64,000 bases of DNA from Endobugula sp965225895 (GCA_965225895.1 CBDDBR010000011.1:1798001-1862000); one strand, 5' to 3'; shown: positions 9,916 to 19,807, counted from the first letter of the stretch. Program-made: numbers and translations. Notes: generated by a model not told the origin, from the letters alone.

Positions 9916-10338
9916 TTATTTTTTTGTTTTTAATGCCTTTAACAATGCGCTAATTTCTCGCTTCAATTCATTATCACTCACATTTGGCGCGGATTCATTT
10001 GCCTCTGCAGCTAGTGTATATGCCTGATCTAGCAACCCACTTTCTTTTGACAACATGGCCGCAGAATAGGCGATAGATGCAATATAATCGTGGGCATCTA
10101 TTGCTCGCGCATAAGCCAGTGCTTTTTCATAAATCACCAAGGCCGCATCCGTATCATCGGTAAAATCGGCTAATGCTTCCCACTGTACAGGATGATTTTT
10201 TTCACTGTGCTCATTCTCTTCACATAGCGTTTTAAGATCGGCATAAATAGCCATAAAGCGCACCTCATCATCTTTGTCAGCCGCTTTCAGTAGTTCAATG
10301 GCATAAGCATGCACTTGCTTGTAAATTTTAGTGTTCAT
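9916..10338 (-). CDS. Small helical TPR-like protein, function unknown
   Basis: A 140-residue, all-helical, acidic protein. Two segments (ALVIYEKALAYARAIDAHDY and the helix pair with QAYTLAAEANESAPN) have the spacing of tetratricopeptide repeats, but no full TPR consensus can be claimed. No signal peptide or membrane segment. The start at 10338 follows AAAGAG by 8 nt; a longer frame to 10398 has no such site. It lies downstream of polB in the same direction with about 100 bp between them, so the two may be co-transcribed. A protein-binding role is the most that can be inferred. Confidence 0.6.
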   Translation of the reverse strand: MNTKIYKQVHAYAIELLKAADKDDEVRFMAIYADLKTLCEENEHSEKNHPVQWEALADFTDDTDAALVIYEKALAYARAIDAHDYIASIAYSAAMLSKESGLLDQAYTLAAEANESAPNVSDNELKREISALLKALKTKK

Positions 10339-10436
10339 AATATATCTCTTTATGGTGCGCCAGATATCGCACAACAGAATTCTTGGGGATAACAGCATGA
10401 ATCATACAAGCATTCATCATAAATACCATCACCACA

Positions 10437-12869
10437 TCACAATAATGTCATTTGCTTATCGATAATTCCTTCGAATGAATCCCCCAAAAAACACAAAATA
10501 CTATCGGCAATAGGCTTTAATTGTTTATCAATATAATGCTGATAATCCATTGGGCTTTGTCGATACTCAATAGGCTCTGGGCCATGCAAGGTAATCACAT
10601 ACTGCACTAAATCGCCCTTGCCTAATTCGGTTTGACTATGCGCCTCATATTTTTTAGCCGCTTTCACATGAGGCGGGTTACTTTTTTCATAACCAGCAAC
10701 AACACGCCGCAAACGCTTGCGGTACACCAAATCAGCGTCGCGCCGACCTGTTAACACCTCTGTAATCATATTTTTCACATAGTGCTGGTAGGCTTTTTTA
10801 TCAAAGATCATTTTGTACAGCACTTGCTGAAAGTCCTTTGCTAAAGGCGTCCAATCGGTTCTTACCGTTTCTAGTCCTTTAAAGACCATTTTTTTCTCAT
10901 TATCACTATCAAGCACGGTTCCCGCGTAACGTTTTTTGCTACCTTTTTCGGAACCACGAATGGTTGGCATTAAAAAATCATGGTAATGGGTTTCAAACTC
11001 AATTTCTAAAGCACTATCGATCGATAGTTGTTTATGTAACTGTTCTTGCCACCAACCATTTAACCCTTGGGCTAAACCCTGACCAATAGCAGACGCCTGC
11101 TGACACACATCGGTATTTTCATCAAAATCTTCACCTAACCACACGAATAACGAATCGGTATCTCCATAAATCACTTGGTAGCCTTGCTGCTCTATCCACT
11201 CATGACTTTTACGAATAATATCGTGACCACGTAACGTAATAGAACTGCATACACGAGGATCAAAAAAACGGCAACCCGTAGAACCCAGCACACCGTAAAA
11301 TGAATTCATAATAATTTTTATGGCTTGTGACAGGGGCTGATCATTATTAGCTTTAGCTACATCTCGCTCTTGCCATAAATCACGAATAATATCGGGAAGA
11401 ATATATTGCTCACGAGAAAAAAAAGCACCATTAAATCCATCCACTACATGTTCTTTCGATAAATTTTGGTGATCCGCATACCAAAAAGCATAAGGGTCAA
11501 TGGAAAAGGTACGAATAATACTGGGATACAAACTTTTAAAATCTAAAACCAATACATGCTTATATAACCCAGGGAGAGAATTCATCACATACCCACCAGG
11601 GCTCACAACATCAGATTCCAACTCGCCTAAATTAGGTGCCACATAGCCTTTTCGATGTAATGGCGGCAAGTAAGCATATTCAAAACTGGCTACCGAGCCG
11701 CCCATTTTATCTAAAGGCATACCCGTTAGTCGTGAACGCGCAATAGCAAAATCCAACAACTTGGTTTTTTCAAAAATACGCCATACTAATTGACAGTCTT
11801 GTAAATTATATTTTGCCAAGGCAATAACATCGTTCACATCATTCGATAAAAACATATCCGTAATCGCTTGCCCACGGTCATCGTTATCCAATAATTTGCT
11901 TTCACCCAATAAAGCATTGGCAACCGACTGTAAACTAAAGCTATCAAAATGATAAAAAGCTGTCCGTAACAACTCAATACCATCTAATACGACTCGACCC
12001 GGCACCTGAATATAACGACGGTTTCTATCAAGAATAGAGTTTGTGTTTTCATTTGCGGTTAAGCCATCTACATTTTTGGCATCCATACGCCAATGTGGCA
12101 ACTGCTTTTCACGCCCTAATGTAAAGGGCACACGCCAACGCTCACATAGTTTTTCTAACACCCAACAATCAAATTGCACTACATGCCAACCCAATAAAAC
12201 ATCAGGGTCAACGTGGTCTATCCATGCTAAAAAGCGCTGTAAACAATCACGATCATCTTTACAAGCAACCAACGTGACTTGATCATCTAACATGGATGGC
12301 AATACATGATGACTTATCATAAACACCACAGAAATACTCTCACTGTACGCTGCGATAGAATATAAACGCTGGGCATTCATTGATGTTTCAATATCAATAG
12401 ATACCGCCTTAAGCTGAGGCTGATACGTAACAGGTTTAACTTTCTGTGTATGTGCATACGCCACATTATTTTTAGTGCGCAAGGCAACATCATGAGGAAT
12501 CTGCAAACTACTTGTTACAAAACGTTCCATTAAAAAACGTTCTGGGGGGCGAATATCTGCTTCCCAGCAAGTGATGCCCTCCGCCTGCAAACGATCACTT
12601 AACTCTCGCAACTGACGCTGCTGTGTACAATACACACCCACAACAGACTCACCGTGAATATTTTTTAATGCTAATGCTTTCATCGAAACAGAAAAAGAGG
12701 CACCCGCCACATCGCGCACACACTGCTGATCACTTTCACGAATAAAAAATACAGGCGTTTGTGCAGGCACGGTTAATTTTACCGCACCCTGATCAGAAGC
12801 AAGCCATAGCTCCAACATGACACCTGTTGATGTATCTCGCCAATGGCGCGTTAAAATAAAACCTTGCAA
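10437..12869 (-). CDS. polB: DNA polymerase II (family B)
   Basis: An 810-residue family B polymerase close in length to E. coli Pol II (783). The 3'-5' exonuclease motif Exo I is SIDIETS (D159, E161), followed by Exo II and III residues. Polymerase motifs are LDFKSLYPSI (motif A), the KIIMNSFYGVLGS helix (motif B) and YGDTDSLF (motif C). In E. coli it takes part in replication restart and translesion synthesis under SOS. Here the frame begins with TTG at 12869, giving the family's MQGFILTRHW start; no strong ribosome site precedes it. I see no convincing LexA box in the 110 bp upstream. Confidence 0.93.
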   Translation of the reverse strand: MQGFILTRHWRDTSTGVMLELWLASDQGAVKLTVPAQTPVFFIRESDQQCVRDVAGASFSVSMKALALKNIHGESVVGVYCTQQRQLRELSDRLQAEGITCWEADIRPPERFLMERFVTSSLQIPHDVALRTKNNVAYAHTQKVKPVTYQPQLKAVSIDIETSMNAQRLYSIAAYSESISVVFMISHHVLPSMLDDQVTLVACKDDRDCLQRFLAWIDHVDPDVLLGWHVVQFDCWVLEKLCERWRVPFTLGREKQLPHWRMDAKNVDGLTANENTNSILDRNRRYIQVPGRVVLDGIELLRTAFYHFDSFSLQSVANALLGESKLLDNDDRGQAITDMFLSNDVNDVIALAKYNLQDCQLVWRIFEKTKLLDFAIARSRLTGMPLDKMGGSVASFEYAYLPPLHRKGYVAPNLGELESDVVSPGGYVMNSLPGLYKHVLVLDFKSLYPSIIRTFSIDPYAFWYADHQNLSKEHVVDGFNGAFFSREQYILPDIIRDLWQERDVAKANNDQPLSQAIKIIMNSFYGVLGSTGCRFFDPRVCSSITLRGHDIIRKSHEWIEQQGYQVIYGDTDSLFVWLGEDFDENTDVCQQASAIGQGLAQGLNGWWQEQLHKQLSIDSALEIEFETHYHDFLMPTIRGSEKGSKKRYAGTVLDSDNEKKMVFKGLETVRTDWTPLAKDFQQVLYKMIFDKKAYQHYVKNMITEVLTGRRDADLVYRKRLRRVVAGYEKSNPPHVKAAKKYEAHSQTELGKGDLVQYVITLHGPEPIEYRQSPMDYQHYIDKQLKPIADSILCFLGDSFEGIIDKQMTLL

Positions 12870-12921
12870 AGATTAGTTACCATTCATATTTGTTCTACAG
12901 ATTAGAAAATAACACAGATAC

Positions 12922-12950
12922 AAAAAAGGCGCATAATCTGCGCCTTTTTC
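12922..12950 (-). terminator. Terminator of the grpE-dnaK-dnaJ group
   Basis: A 10-bp stem AAAAGGCGCA / TGCGCCTTTT (12924-12933 and 12939-12948) with a 5-nt loop and a T run on the minus strand, 30 bp past the dnaJ stop. T residues on both sides make it potentially bidirectional. Confidence 0.85.
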
Positions 12951-12978
12951 TTTAAATACCAAACATCTTAGTAACAAT

Positions 12979-14097
12979 TTAGCTAAAAAACTCTTTCATA
13001 CCTTCAAACCAACTGCTTTGACGCGGCGAATGTTTTCCGCCTTTTGTTTCTGCTTGAAAGTCTTGCAAAATAGCTTTTTGTTTTTTCGTGAGATTAACAG
13101 GGGTTTCAATGACCACACGGCACATCAAATCACCTTTGGCACCACCACGTACAGGTTTTACACCTTTACCACGTAAACGGAATAATTTACCTGATTGCGT
13201 TTCCGCAGGCACTTTTAACTTCACACGACCATCAAGTGTAGGCACTTCAAGCTCACCACCCAATACCGCATCCGCAAAATCAACAGGCACTTCACAATAT
13301 AAATTTGAACCATCACGCTCAAAAATATCGTGTTCATTCACAGAAATTTGAACATACAAATCACCTGCAGGGCCATGAGCACTACCCGCTTCACCCTCAC
13401 CAGATAAGCGAATACGATCGCCTGTATCCACACCTTCTGGTACTTTTACAGAAAGTGTTTTTGATTCTTCAACACGGCCTTGGCCATGACAAGAGTTACA
13501 AGGATCACTAATAATTGTGCCCTGTCCATGACAGTTAGGGCAGGCCTGCTGCACAGAAAAGAAACCCTGCTGCATGCGCACTTGACCCACACCACCACAG
13601 GTTGAACACGTTACTGGCTTAGAACCCGATTTAGCACCCGAGCCATTACACGGCTTACATGCAACTAATGTAGGCACACGAATTTTTGCCGTTGTGCCTT
13701 TAACGGCTTGCTCTAAATCAACACGCAATGTGTACTGTAAATCAGAACCGCGCTGTGGTCCGCCACGGCCTCGGCCACCGCCGCCACCTGCACCGCCAAA
13801 AATATCACCAAACACATCACCAAAAATATCGCTGAAGTTATTAAAACCAGCACCGCCGCCACCCATTTGTGGATTAACACCGTCGTGACCATATTGATCA
13901 TATGCCGCGCGCTTTTGTGAATCCGATAAAATTTCGTAAGCTTCACTCGCTTCTTTAAATTTTTCTTCGGCTTCTTTATCGTCAGGGTTTCTATCTGGGT
14001 GAAATTTCATCGCCACACGACGATATGCTTTTTTCAGATCTTTCTCTGAAATATTTTTATCGACACCTAAAATTTCGTAATAATCGCGTTTTGACAT
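12979..14097 (-). CDS. dnaJ: Chaperone DnaJ (Hsp40)
   Basis: A 372-residue class A J-protein that stimulates DnaK's ATPase and delivers clients. Domains in order: J domain (residues 1-70, HPD at about 33-35), Gly-rich linker (about 76-115), zinc-finger region with four CxxCxGxG-type repeats (CKPCNGSG, CSTCGGVG, CPNCHGQG, CNSCHGQG; about 145-205), and C-terminal substrate-binding barrels. All key residues are present. It follows dnaK in the same direction with 132 bp between them. Confidence 0.97.
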   Translation of the reverse strand: MSKRDYYEILGVDKNISEKDLKKAYRRVAMKFHPDRNPDDKEAEEKFKEASEAYEILSDSQKRAAYDQYGHDGVNPQMGGGGAGFNNFSDIFGDVFGDIFGGAGGGGGRGRGGPQRGSDLQYTLRVDLEQAVKGTTAKIRVPTLVACKPCNGSGAKSGSKPVTCSTCGGVGQVRMQQGFFSVQQACPNCHGQGTIISDPCNSCHGQGRVEESKTLSVKVPEGVDTGDRIRLSGEGEAGSAHGPAGDLYVQISVNEHDIFERDGSNLYCEVPVDFADAVLGGELEVPTLDGRVKLKVPAETQSGKLFRLRGKGVKPVRGGAKGDLMCRVVIETPVNLTKKQKAILQDFQAETKGGKHSPRQSSWFEGMKEFFS

Positions 14098-14182
14098 AGA
14101 GATGATTTACCGTAAATAATTCACATTGTAGATACAACAAACGCGAACTAAAAAGTCCGCGTGTTGATAAACTAAAAACAAA

Positions 14183-14207
14183 TAAGGTCAGAATAAACTG
14201 ACCCTAT
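14183..14207 (-). terminator. Hairpin between dnaK and dnaJ (possible attenuator)
   Basis: Six-bp stem GGTCAG / CTGACC (14186-14191 and 14198-14203) with some extra A-T pairing. The T run on the minus-strand side is interrupted. It could partly end transcription after dnaK and lower dnaJ output; the evidence is modest. Confidence 0.35.
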
Positions 14208-14229
14208 TTATAACAGCAATAATTAATAA

Positions 14230-16155
14230 TTATTTGCTGTCTTCTTTCACTTCTTCGAACTCAGCTTCAACAACACTGTCATCTTGTGGTGCCGCTTGCT
14301 CAGCGCCTGCTTCACCCGCCGCACCTTGTGCTGCTGCTTGCTCGGCATACATTTTTTGCGCTAAAGGACCCGAAGCTTCTGTTAGCGCAGTCGTTGCCGC
14401 TTCCATAGCTGCTTTATCGTCGCCTTTCACCGCTTCTTCTGCTTGTGCGATTGCTGCTTCGATTGCTGCTTTTTCTTCATCAGTTGCTTTATCGCCCGCT
14501 TCTTCTAACGTTTTCTTCGTTGCACTAATTAAACCGTCAAGCGTGTTACGTGCAGTCACTAGCTCTTCAAACTCACGATCCGATTCTGCATTCGCTTCGG
14601 CATCAGCTACCATCGCTTCAATTTCATCATCGCTTAAACCTGATGATGCTTTAATCACGATAGATTGCTCTTTACCTGTACCTTTATCTTTGGCGCTTAC
14701 GTTCAAGATACCGTTCGCATCAATATCAAAAGTTACTTCGATTTGTGGCATACCACGTGGTGCTGGTGGAATATCGGCAAGATCAAAACGACCTAGCGAT
14801 TTGTTTTGAGCCGCTTGTTTACGCTCACCCTGAACCACGTGAATAGTTACCGCTGATTGATTATCGTCTGCCGTTGAGAATACTTGTGACTTCTTAGTAG
14901 GAATCGTTGTATTTTTCTCAATTAGTGGCGTAGCAACACCACCCATGGTTTCAATACCCAATGTTAATGGCGATACGTCTAATAGTAGAACGTCTTTAAC
15001 ATCACCCGCTAGTACCGCACCTTGAATCGCTGCACCCATTGCTACTGCTTCATCAGGGTTTACATCTTTACGTGGCTCTTTACCGAAAAATTCTGCAACT
15101 TTCGCTTGAACCAATGGCATACGTGTTTGACCACCTACCAAAATAACATCGTCAATTTCACTGACAGAAAGATCGGCATCAGCTAACGCTACTTTTAGTG
15201 GTTCGATAGAACGCGTGACTAATTCTTCAACTAATGATTCTAACTTCGCACGGGTCAACTTAAGCACTAAATGCTTAGGCCCTGTTGCATCTGCCGTAAT
15301 ATATGGCAAGTTCACTTCAGTTTGCTGACTTGACGATAATTCGATCTTCGCTTTTTCCGCCGCTTCTTTTAAACGCTGAAGGGCTAATGGATCGTTATGT
15401 AGATCAATGCTGTTTTCTTTCTTAAATTCGTCGGCAAGATATTCGATTAAACGCATATCAAAATCTTCACCACCTAAGAACGTATCACCATTGGTTGCTA
15501 ATACTTCGAACTGGTGCTCGCCATCAACATCGGCAATTTCAATAATAGAAATATCGAATGTACCACCACCTAAGTCATATACCGCTACTGTGTGGTCGCC
15601 TTTGGCTTTATCCATACCATAAGCAAGCGCTGCGGCTGTTGGCTCGTTAATAATGCGCTTAACTTCTAAGCCTGCGATTTTACCCGCATCTTTTGTTGCT
15701 TGACGCTGAGAATCGTTAAAGTAAGCAGGAACAGTGATAACCGCTTCAGTCACTGTTTCACCTAAATAGTCTTCAGCCGTCTTTTTCATTTTCTTAAGTA
15801 CTTCGGCAGAAATTTGTGGTGGCGCTTTAGTTTCACCTTTTACTTCTACCCACGCATCGCCGTTATCGGCCGCTACAATACCGTATGGCACCATAGAAAT
15901 ATCTTTTTGCACAACGTCATCTTTAAACTTACGACCAATTAAACGCTTAACCGCGTTTAATGTGTTTTTTGGGTTAGTCACTGATTGACGCTTTGCGCTT
16001 TGACCAACAAGAATTTCATTATCGTCAGTGAATGCAACAATCGACGGAGTGGTGCGATCGCCTTCTGCATTTTCAATAACTTTTGACTTACCACCTTCAA
16101 GTACAGATACACATGAATTCGTTGTACCAAGGTCAATACCAATAATTTTACCCAT
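14230..16155 (-). CDS. dnaK: Chaperone DnaK (Hsp70)
   Basis: A 641-residue Hsp70. The N-terminal ATPase domain starts GKIIGIDLGTTNSCVSV, with DLGGGTFDIS and the family phosphate and adenosine motifs. The substrate-binding domain begins after VLLLDVSPLTLGIE. The helical lid runs into an Ala-rich tail ending VVEAEFEEVKEDSK, which contains the EEV-type element typical of bacterial DnaK. The start at 16155 is supported by GGAG 8 nt upstream and by the conserved MGKIIGIDLG; the frame extends 15 codons further but without support. It lies between grpE and dnaJ and has its own sigma32-like promoter. Confidence 0.98.
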   Translation of the reverse strand: MGKIIGIDLGTTNSCVSVLEGGKSKVIENAEGDRTTPSIVAFTDDNEILVGQSAKRQSVTNPKNTLNAVKRLIGRKFKDDVVQKDISMVPYGIVAADNGDAWVEVKGETKAPPQISAEVLKKMKKTAEDYLGETVTEAVITVPAYFNDSQRQATKDAGKIAGLEVKRIINEPTAAALAYGMDKAKGDHTVAVYDLGGGTFDISIIEIADVDGEHQFEVLATNGDTFLGGEDFDMRLIEYLADEFKKENSIDLHNDPLALQRLKEAAEKAKIELSSSQQTEVNLPYITADATGPKHLVLKLTRAKLESLVEELVTRSIEPLKVALADADLSVSEIDDVILVGGQTRMPLVQAKVAEFFGKEPRKDVNPDEAVAMGAAIQGAVLAGDVKDVLLLDVSPLTLGIETMGGVATPLIEKNTTIPTKKSQVFSTADDNQSAVTIHVVQGERKQAAQNKSLGRFDLADIPPAPRGMPQIEVTFDIDANGILNVSAKDKGTGKEQSIVIKASSGLSDDEIEAMVADAEANAESDREFEELVTARNTLDGLISATKKTLEEAGDKATDEEKAAIEAAIAQAEEAVKGDDKAAMEAATTALTEASGPLAQKMYAEQAAAQGAAGEAGAEQAAPQDDSVVEAEFEEVKEDSK

Positions 16156-16262
16156 TGTGGGATCTCCAAACTGTTCGACTATAAAAAATACTGTATGCAA
16201 TCACTGAGTGGGCATTTTGCATTGAATGCTTACTTCACTTTCGCTGATTACTTGCTTACCTT

Positions 16263-16292
16263 TAATATTGGCCTGAGTGTGACAATTTCAAG
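16263..16292 (-). promoter_or_regulatory. Sigma32-type heat-shock promoter of dnaK
   Basis: On the minus strand CCCTTGAAA (-35; the CTTGAAA core is 16286-16292) is followed after 14 bp by CCAATATTA (-10; 16263-16271). This fits the CTTGAAA / CCCCATnT pattern of RpoH promoters. It lies about 110 bp upstream of the dnaK start. Confidence 0.65.
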
Positions 16293-16355
16293 GGCAATAT
16301 TAAAATCATTACTAAAATTGTGTGAATATTTTACGCAATTTCTTAAGCGCGACGA

Positions 16356-16931
16356 TTACGGCGCGCTTGATACAACAACCATAGCTGGGCGAACCAAACG
16401 GCCATTCAAGCTATAACCTTTCTGAAATACATCTAACACTGTATTTGGTTCTACATCAGGGTTAGGCACCATGGTCATTGCTTGATGTAACTGCGGGTCA
16501 AACGGCTCACCAGCAGGGTTAATCATTTCAACCTTATATTTCTTTAAGGTATCTAGCAGCGACTTTAATGTAAGCTCAACACCCTCTAATACGGCTTTTT
16601 GCGTTTCGTTTTCGGTGTCTCCAGCCGCAATCGCACGCTCTAAGTTATCCGCAACAGGTAGTAAATCACTCACGAATTTTTCTAATGCAAACTTACGCGC
16701 TTTTTCTACATCCTGCTCTGCACGACGACGCGCGTTTTGCGTATCAGCTTGTGCACGTAGCACCTGCTCTTTTAAATCGGCAATTTCTTCTGTTAACACA
16801 TCAGATACAGAGTCTGACTCAATATCGCCCTCAATCGCAGCTTCCAACTCTTCGGCGGTTACATCTTCAACTAACTCTGGGTTGGCTTCTGATAGCTTAT
16901 CTTCTGGTTCGTTAGACACACTATTCTCCAT
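16356..16931 (-). CDS. grpE: Nucleotide exchange factor GrpE
   Basis: A 191-residue GrpE, which releases ADP from DnaK. An acidic N-terminal region is followed by a long coiled coil (about residues 45-105), then the beta domain ending in GYSLNGRLVRPAMVVVS, the conserved GrpE C-terminal signature. HQAMTMVPNPDVEPNTV is another family block. The ATG at 16931 is chosen; the frame also allows a TTG two codons earlier, and neither has a good ribosome site. It is the first gene of grpE-dnaK-dnaJ and lies divergent from recN. Confidence 0.95.
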   Translation of the reverse strand: MENSVSNEPEDKLSEANPELVEDVTAEELEAAIEGDIESDSVSDVLTEEIADLKEQVLRAQADTQNARRRAEQDVEKARKFALEKFVSDLLPVADNLERAIAAGDTENETQKAVLEGVELTLKSLLDTLKKYKVEMINPAGEPFDPQLHQAMTMVPNPDVEPNTVLDVFQKGYSLNGRLVRPAMVVVSSAP

Positions 16932-16956
16932 TAACAATCATTATTTAACTGCGCCA

Positions 16957-16985
16957 TATATAAGGACGATTTGAGCGGTTTCAAG
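16957..16985 (-). promoter_or_regulatory. Sigma32-type heat-shock promoter of grpE
   Basis: The minus strand reads CTTGAAA (16979-16985), 13 bp, then CCTTATATA (16957-16965), close to the RpoH consensus. It lies 26 bp upstream of the grpE ATG. The recN operator on the other strand is only about 55 bp away. Confidence 0.65.
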
Positions 16986-17041
16986 CATATTCTGTATTTT
17001 TTTGGCAATTTATCACCGGACTTGGCAACTGACAAAATATA

Positions 17042-17057
17042 CTGTATAAATACACAT
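17042..17057 (+). promoter_or_regulatory. LexA-like SOS box of recN
   Basis: CTGTATAAATACACAT, a 15/16-type match to CTGT-N8-ACAG with T in place of the final G. It sits 29 bp before the recN ATG within an AT-rich promoter. recN is a standard SOS gene, which supports the call. Confidence 0.6.
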
Positions 17058-17085
17058 GTTCATTTAAACAGTAAAGGGCATCAAT

Positions 17086-18747
17086 ATGCTTACCCACATC
17101 ACTATCAATAACTTCACCCTTGTTGAACACCTTGATCTTGATTTAAATAAGGGAATGACCGCCATTACTGGCGAGACAGGCACTGGTAAATCCATTCTAT
17201 TAGATGCACTCGCCATGACATTAGGCGAGCGGGCTGATGGCGACAAAGTACGCCACGGCCATGACCGTGCCGATATTACCGCCACCTTTTCACTCGACGA
17301 TTTACCCAAGGCGCGTGAATGGTTAATCGAGCACGACCTTTGCCATGCCGATGAATGCTTATTACGCCGTGTAATTAATACCGAAGGGCGCTCACGCTCA
17401 TTTATCAACGCCCAGCCTGTTACCTTGCAACAAATTCGCGCACTGGGCGAGCTACTGATTGATATTCACAGTCAACATGCCCATCAATCATTACTATTAA
17501 AAACCACACACCAACGACTACTCGACGATTTTGCACAACACCGCGAATTAGGGCATACCGTGGCACACTGCTATCAAGACTGGCAGCATCTACAAAAACA
17601 ATTTATTGCCCATCGCGACAACGCCGACGAGATGCAAGCCCGCTATAAACTACTGAGCTACCAAGTAGAAGAACTCGACCAACTCGGCCTTGAGCATGAT
17701 GAGTTATCTCAGCTAGAAAACGAACAAAGAACGCTTGAGAACGCAGAATCAATTATTGTAAAAAGCCAACAGCTAGCAGAGCATTGCGATCACGACGAAC
17801 ACGGCTTACTACACAATTTACGCCAAGCGCTTAAAGTACTTAACGATATTGAACCCAAAAGCGACGCACTACAAACGACAGAGCAACTGCTCAACAATGC
17901 CTTTATTCACATAGAAGAGGCATCACTCGAAATCAAACAACAAATCACATCAACAGAGATTAACCCTGAACGCCTACATGACGTTAATGAGCGCCTCTCT
18001 GCCTGCTATGACATTGCTAGAAAACATCATATTCATGCAGAAAACTTGCCCGAAAAACATCAGCAATTACAACAAGAATTAAGCGAAATATCAGGTGGCG
18101 ATGACGCCCTTGAAGCCCTTGAAAAAGCCGCTCAAAACGCAGAAAAAGCCTATTACAAACAAGCACAAAAACTATCGAAACAACGAAAGATCGCTGCACA
18201 ACAACTCACCGAGAGCGTTAACCAACAGCTTTCAACACTCTCAATGAATAACGCCGATTTTTCTATATCACTTAATAGTGACGCGCAACAAGCCGGCATT
18301 CATGGTATTGATGCTATCGAATTTTTAATTAGCACCAACCCCGGGGCACCCCACAAACCATTAGGTAAAGTCGCATCAGGGGGTGAGCTTTCGCGTATTA
18401 GCCTTGCCATTCAAGTCGCCACAGCACAAACCTCTCATGTGGCAACATTAGTCTTTGATGAAGTTGACGTAGGTATTGGCGGCTCTACTGCCGATGTGGT
18501 TGGCGCACTTCTAGCGCAGCTAGGTAGTAAAAGCCAAGTATTATGCGTGACTCACTTAGCCCAAGTTGCCAGTAAAGCGCATCAACATTGGCAGGTTAGC
18601 AAACAAAGTAAAAACAACAGTACCGAAAGTACAATCACCGAGCTTAAACAACAACACAAGGTAGAAGAAATCGCACGCATGATTAGTGGCAGCGAACTCT
18701 CTAAACAATCCCTTGCTCACGCAAAACTCATGCTTCAGCAGCACTAA
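17086..18747 (+). CDS. recN: DNA repair protein RecN (SMC-like)
   Basis: A 553-residue SMC-family ATPase of double-strand break repair. Walker A is GETGTGKS (about residues 29-36). A long coiled-coil middle follows (about 150-380), then the ABC signature in GKVASGGELSRISLAIQ and Walker B in ATLVFDEVDVGIGG. Length matches E. coli RecN (553). It holds DNA ends together and works with RecA. It is single, divergent from grpE, and preceded by an SOS-box-like site. Confidence 0.96.
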   Translation: MLTHITINNFTLVEHLDLDLNKGMTAITGETGTGKSILLDALAMTLGERADGDKVRHGHDRADITATFSLDDLPKAREWLIEHDLCHADECLLRRVINTEGRSRSFINAQPVTLQQIRALGELLIDIHSQHAHQSLLLKTTHQRLLDDFAQHRELGHTVAHCYQDWQHLQKQFIAHRDNADEMQARYKLLSYQVEELDQLGLEHDELSQLENEQRTLENAESIIVKSQQLAEHCDHDEHGLLHNLRQALKVLNDIEPKSDALQTTEQLLNNAFIHIEEASLEIKQQITSTEINPERLHDVNERLSACYDIARKHHIHAENLPEKHQQLQQELSEISGGDDALEALEKAAQNAEKAYYKQAQKLSKQRKIAAQQLTESVNQQLSTLSMNNADFSISLNSDAQQAGIHGIDAIEFLISTNPGAPHKPLGKVASGGELSRISLAIQVATAQTSHVATLVFDEVDVGIGGSTADVVGALLAQLGSKSQVLCVTHLAQVASKAHQHWQVSKQSKNNSTESTITELKQQHKVEEIARMISGSELSKQSLAHAKLMLQQH

Positions 18748-18791
18748 CCTAAATTTAACGCACCCATCGTTAGCAAGCGCCAACACACAAC

Positions 18792-18824
18792 AAGATTAAC
18801 CCTACTTATAAAAGGGTTAATCTT
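18792..18824 (+). terminator. Hairpin downstream of recN
   Basis: Perfect 12-bp stem AAGATTAACCCT / AGGGTTAATCTT (18792-18803 and 18813-18824) with a 9-nt loop, 45 bp past recN. There is no long T run, so it may be a weak terminator or an mRNA-stabilising hairpin. Confidence 0.55.
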
Positions 18825-19003
18825 GACTTACCTTTGAACTCCTATACTATTCACACCCGATTAAAAACAACTATAGGCGCCAACACACCACGATAAGCCA
18901 AGGCTATACAGCACTACTTATTATTGGTTAGCCCTAGAGATAGAATTCATCTATTATTATTTATAGCGCGCCAAGCATGACAACAATTTCTGAGGCCACA
19001 CGC

Positions 19004-19807
19004 ATGACACAACTGGATATGTCCCACTACAACGACATACTACCCACCGAAAAGCTCTATCGCCTAGCCGAAGAAAATCACGACGCATATAAAAATGCAG
19101 CACCCCATGCGCATGGCGTATTTGATGATGTGTTTCCACCCGAGATTCTTAAAAATGTGATCAAAGAATTTGATTTAAAAGAAAATCAACAATGGAAATC
19201 ATTTGATACTAAATACGAAAAAAAGCTACAACTCAGCACAGACGACACACTCGGCCCCAATACCCGCGCCCTAATTAGCAATCTAAACTCTGGTAGTTTT
19301 TTAACTTTTCTACAAAAACTCACAGGTATTCCTAGCCTAGTGGCAGATCCCTACCTTGCAGGTGGTGGGCTACATAAAATAGAACCCGGCGGCAAACTAG
19401 GTATTCATGTTGATTTTAATCGTAACGATAACTTACAACTGCATCGCCGTATTAACGTGCTTGTTTATTTAAATGAAGACTGGGATGAATCGTATGGCGG
19501 GCATTTTGAATTATGGAATGATAAAAGCGGCTCAGAAAAAGTAAAAATACTGCCTATTTTTAACCGCATGGCTATATTTAATACGACAGGAACTAGCTTT
19601 CACGGACACCCTGAACCTTTAACCTGTCCACCTGATCGCGCAAGAAAATCACTTGCGCTTTATTACTACACCGCAGAAAAAGACAATCTACAATCAAAAA
19701 ATAATCACGGCACAGTATTTGTTGATGAGAATGGCAAAGCCGATGAAATTGGCAAGCCCACTCTCACCAGAAGAGTGAAAGATAAAATTAAAGCGCTGAT
19801 TCGTTAG
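19004..19807 (+). CDS. 2-oxoglutarate/Fe(II)-dependent oxygenase
   Basis: A 267-residue protein with the Fe(II) and 2OG ligands of the prolyl-4-hydroxylase-like superfamily: H135-x-D137 in LGIHVDFN, the distal His in SFHGHPEPL, and R214 in ARKSLALYYYTAE for the co-substrate carboxylate. The block RINVLVYLNEDWDESYGGHFELW is family-typical (shown here in overlapping parts). Start 19004 has GAGG 8 nt upstream; an ATG nine codons earlier does not. Its substrate is unknown; relatives act on small molecules, sugars or proteins. It converges on fur with only 3 bp between stop codons, and a short AGCGC hairpin spans both 3' ends. Confidence 0.85.
   Translation: MTQLDMSHYNDILPTEKLYRLAEENHDAYKNAAPHAHGVFDDVFPPEILKNVIKEFDLKENQQWKSFDTKYEKKLQLSTDDTLGPNTRALISNLNSGSFLTFLQKLTGIPSLVADPYLAGGGLHKIEPGGKLGIHVDFNRNDNLQLHRRINVLVYLNEDWDESYGGHFELWNDKSGSEKVKILPIFNRMAIFNTTGTSFHGHPEPLTCPPDRARKSLALYYYTAEKDNLQSKNNHGTVFVDENGKADEIGKPTLTRRVKDKIKALIR

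Noticed and set aside
12870..12978. LexA box upstream of polB
   Set aside because: A CTGT occurs on the minus strand but no ACAG follows at the right spacing.
13694..13946. Frames on either strand inside dnaJ
   Set aside because: They are shadows of the Gly-rich region of dnaJ with repetitive composition.
16185..16205. SOS-like 'tactgtatgcaatcactg' near the dnaK start
   Set aside because: The second half is ACTG rather than ACAG, and the sigma32 site explains dnaK control better.
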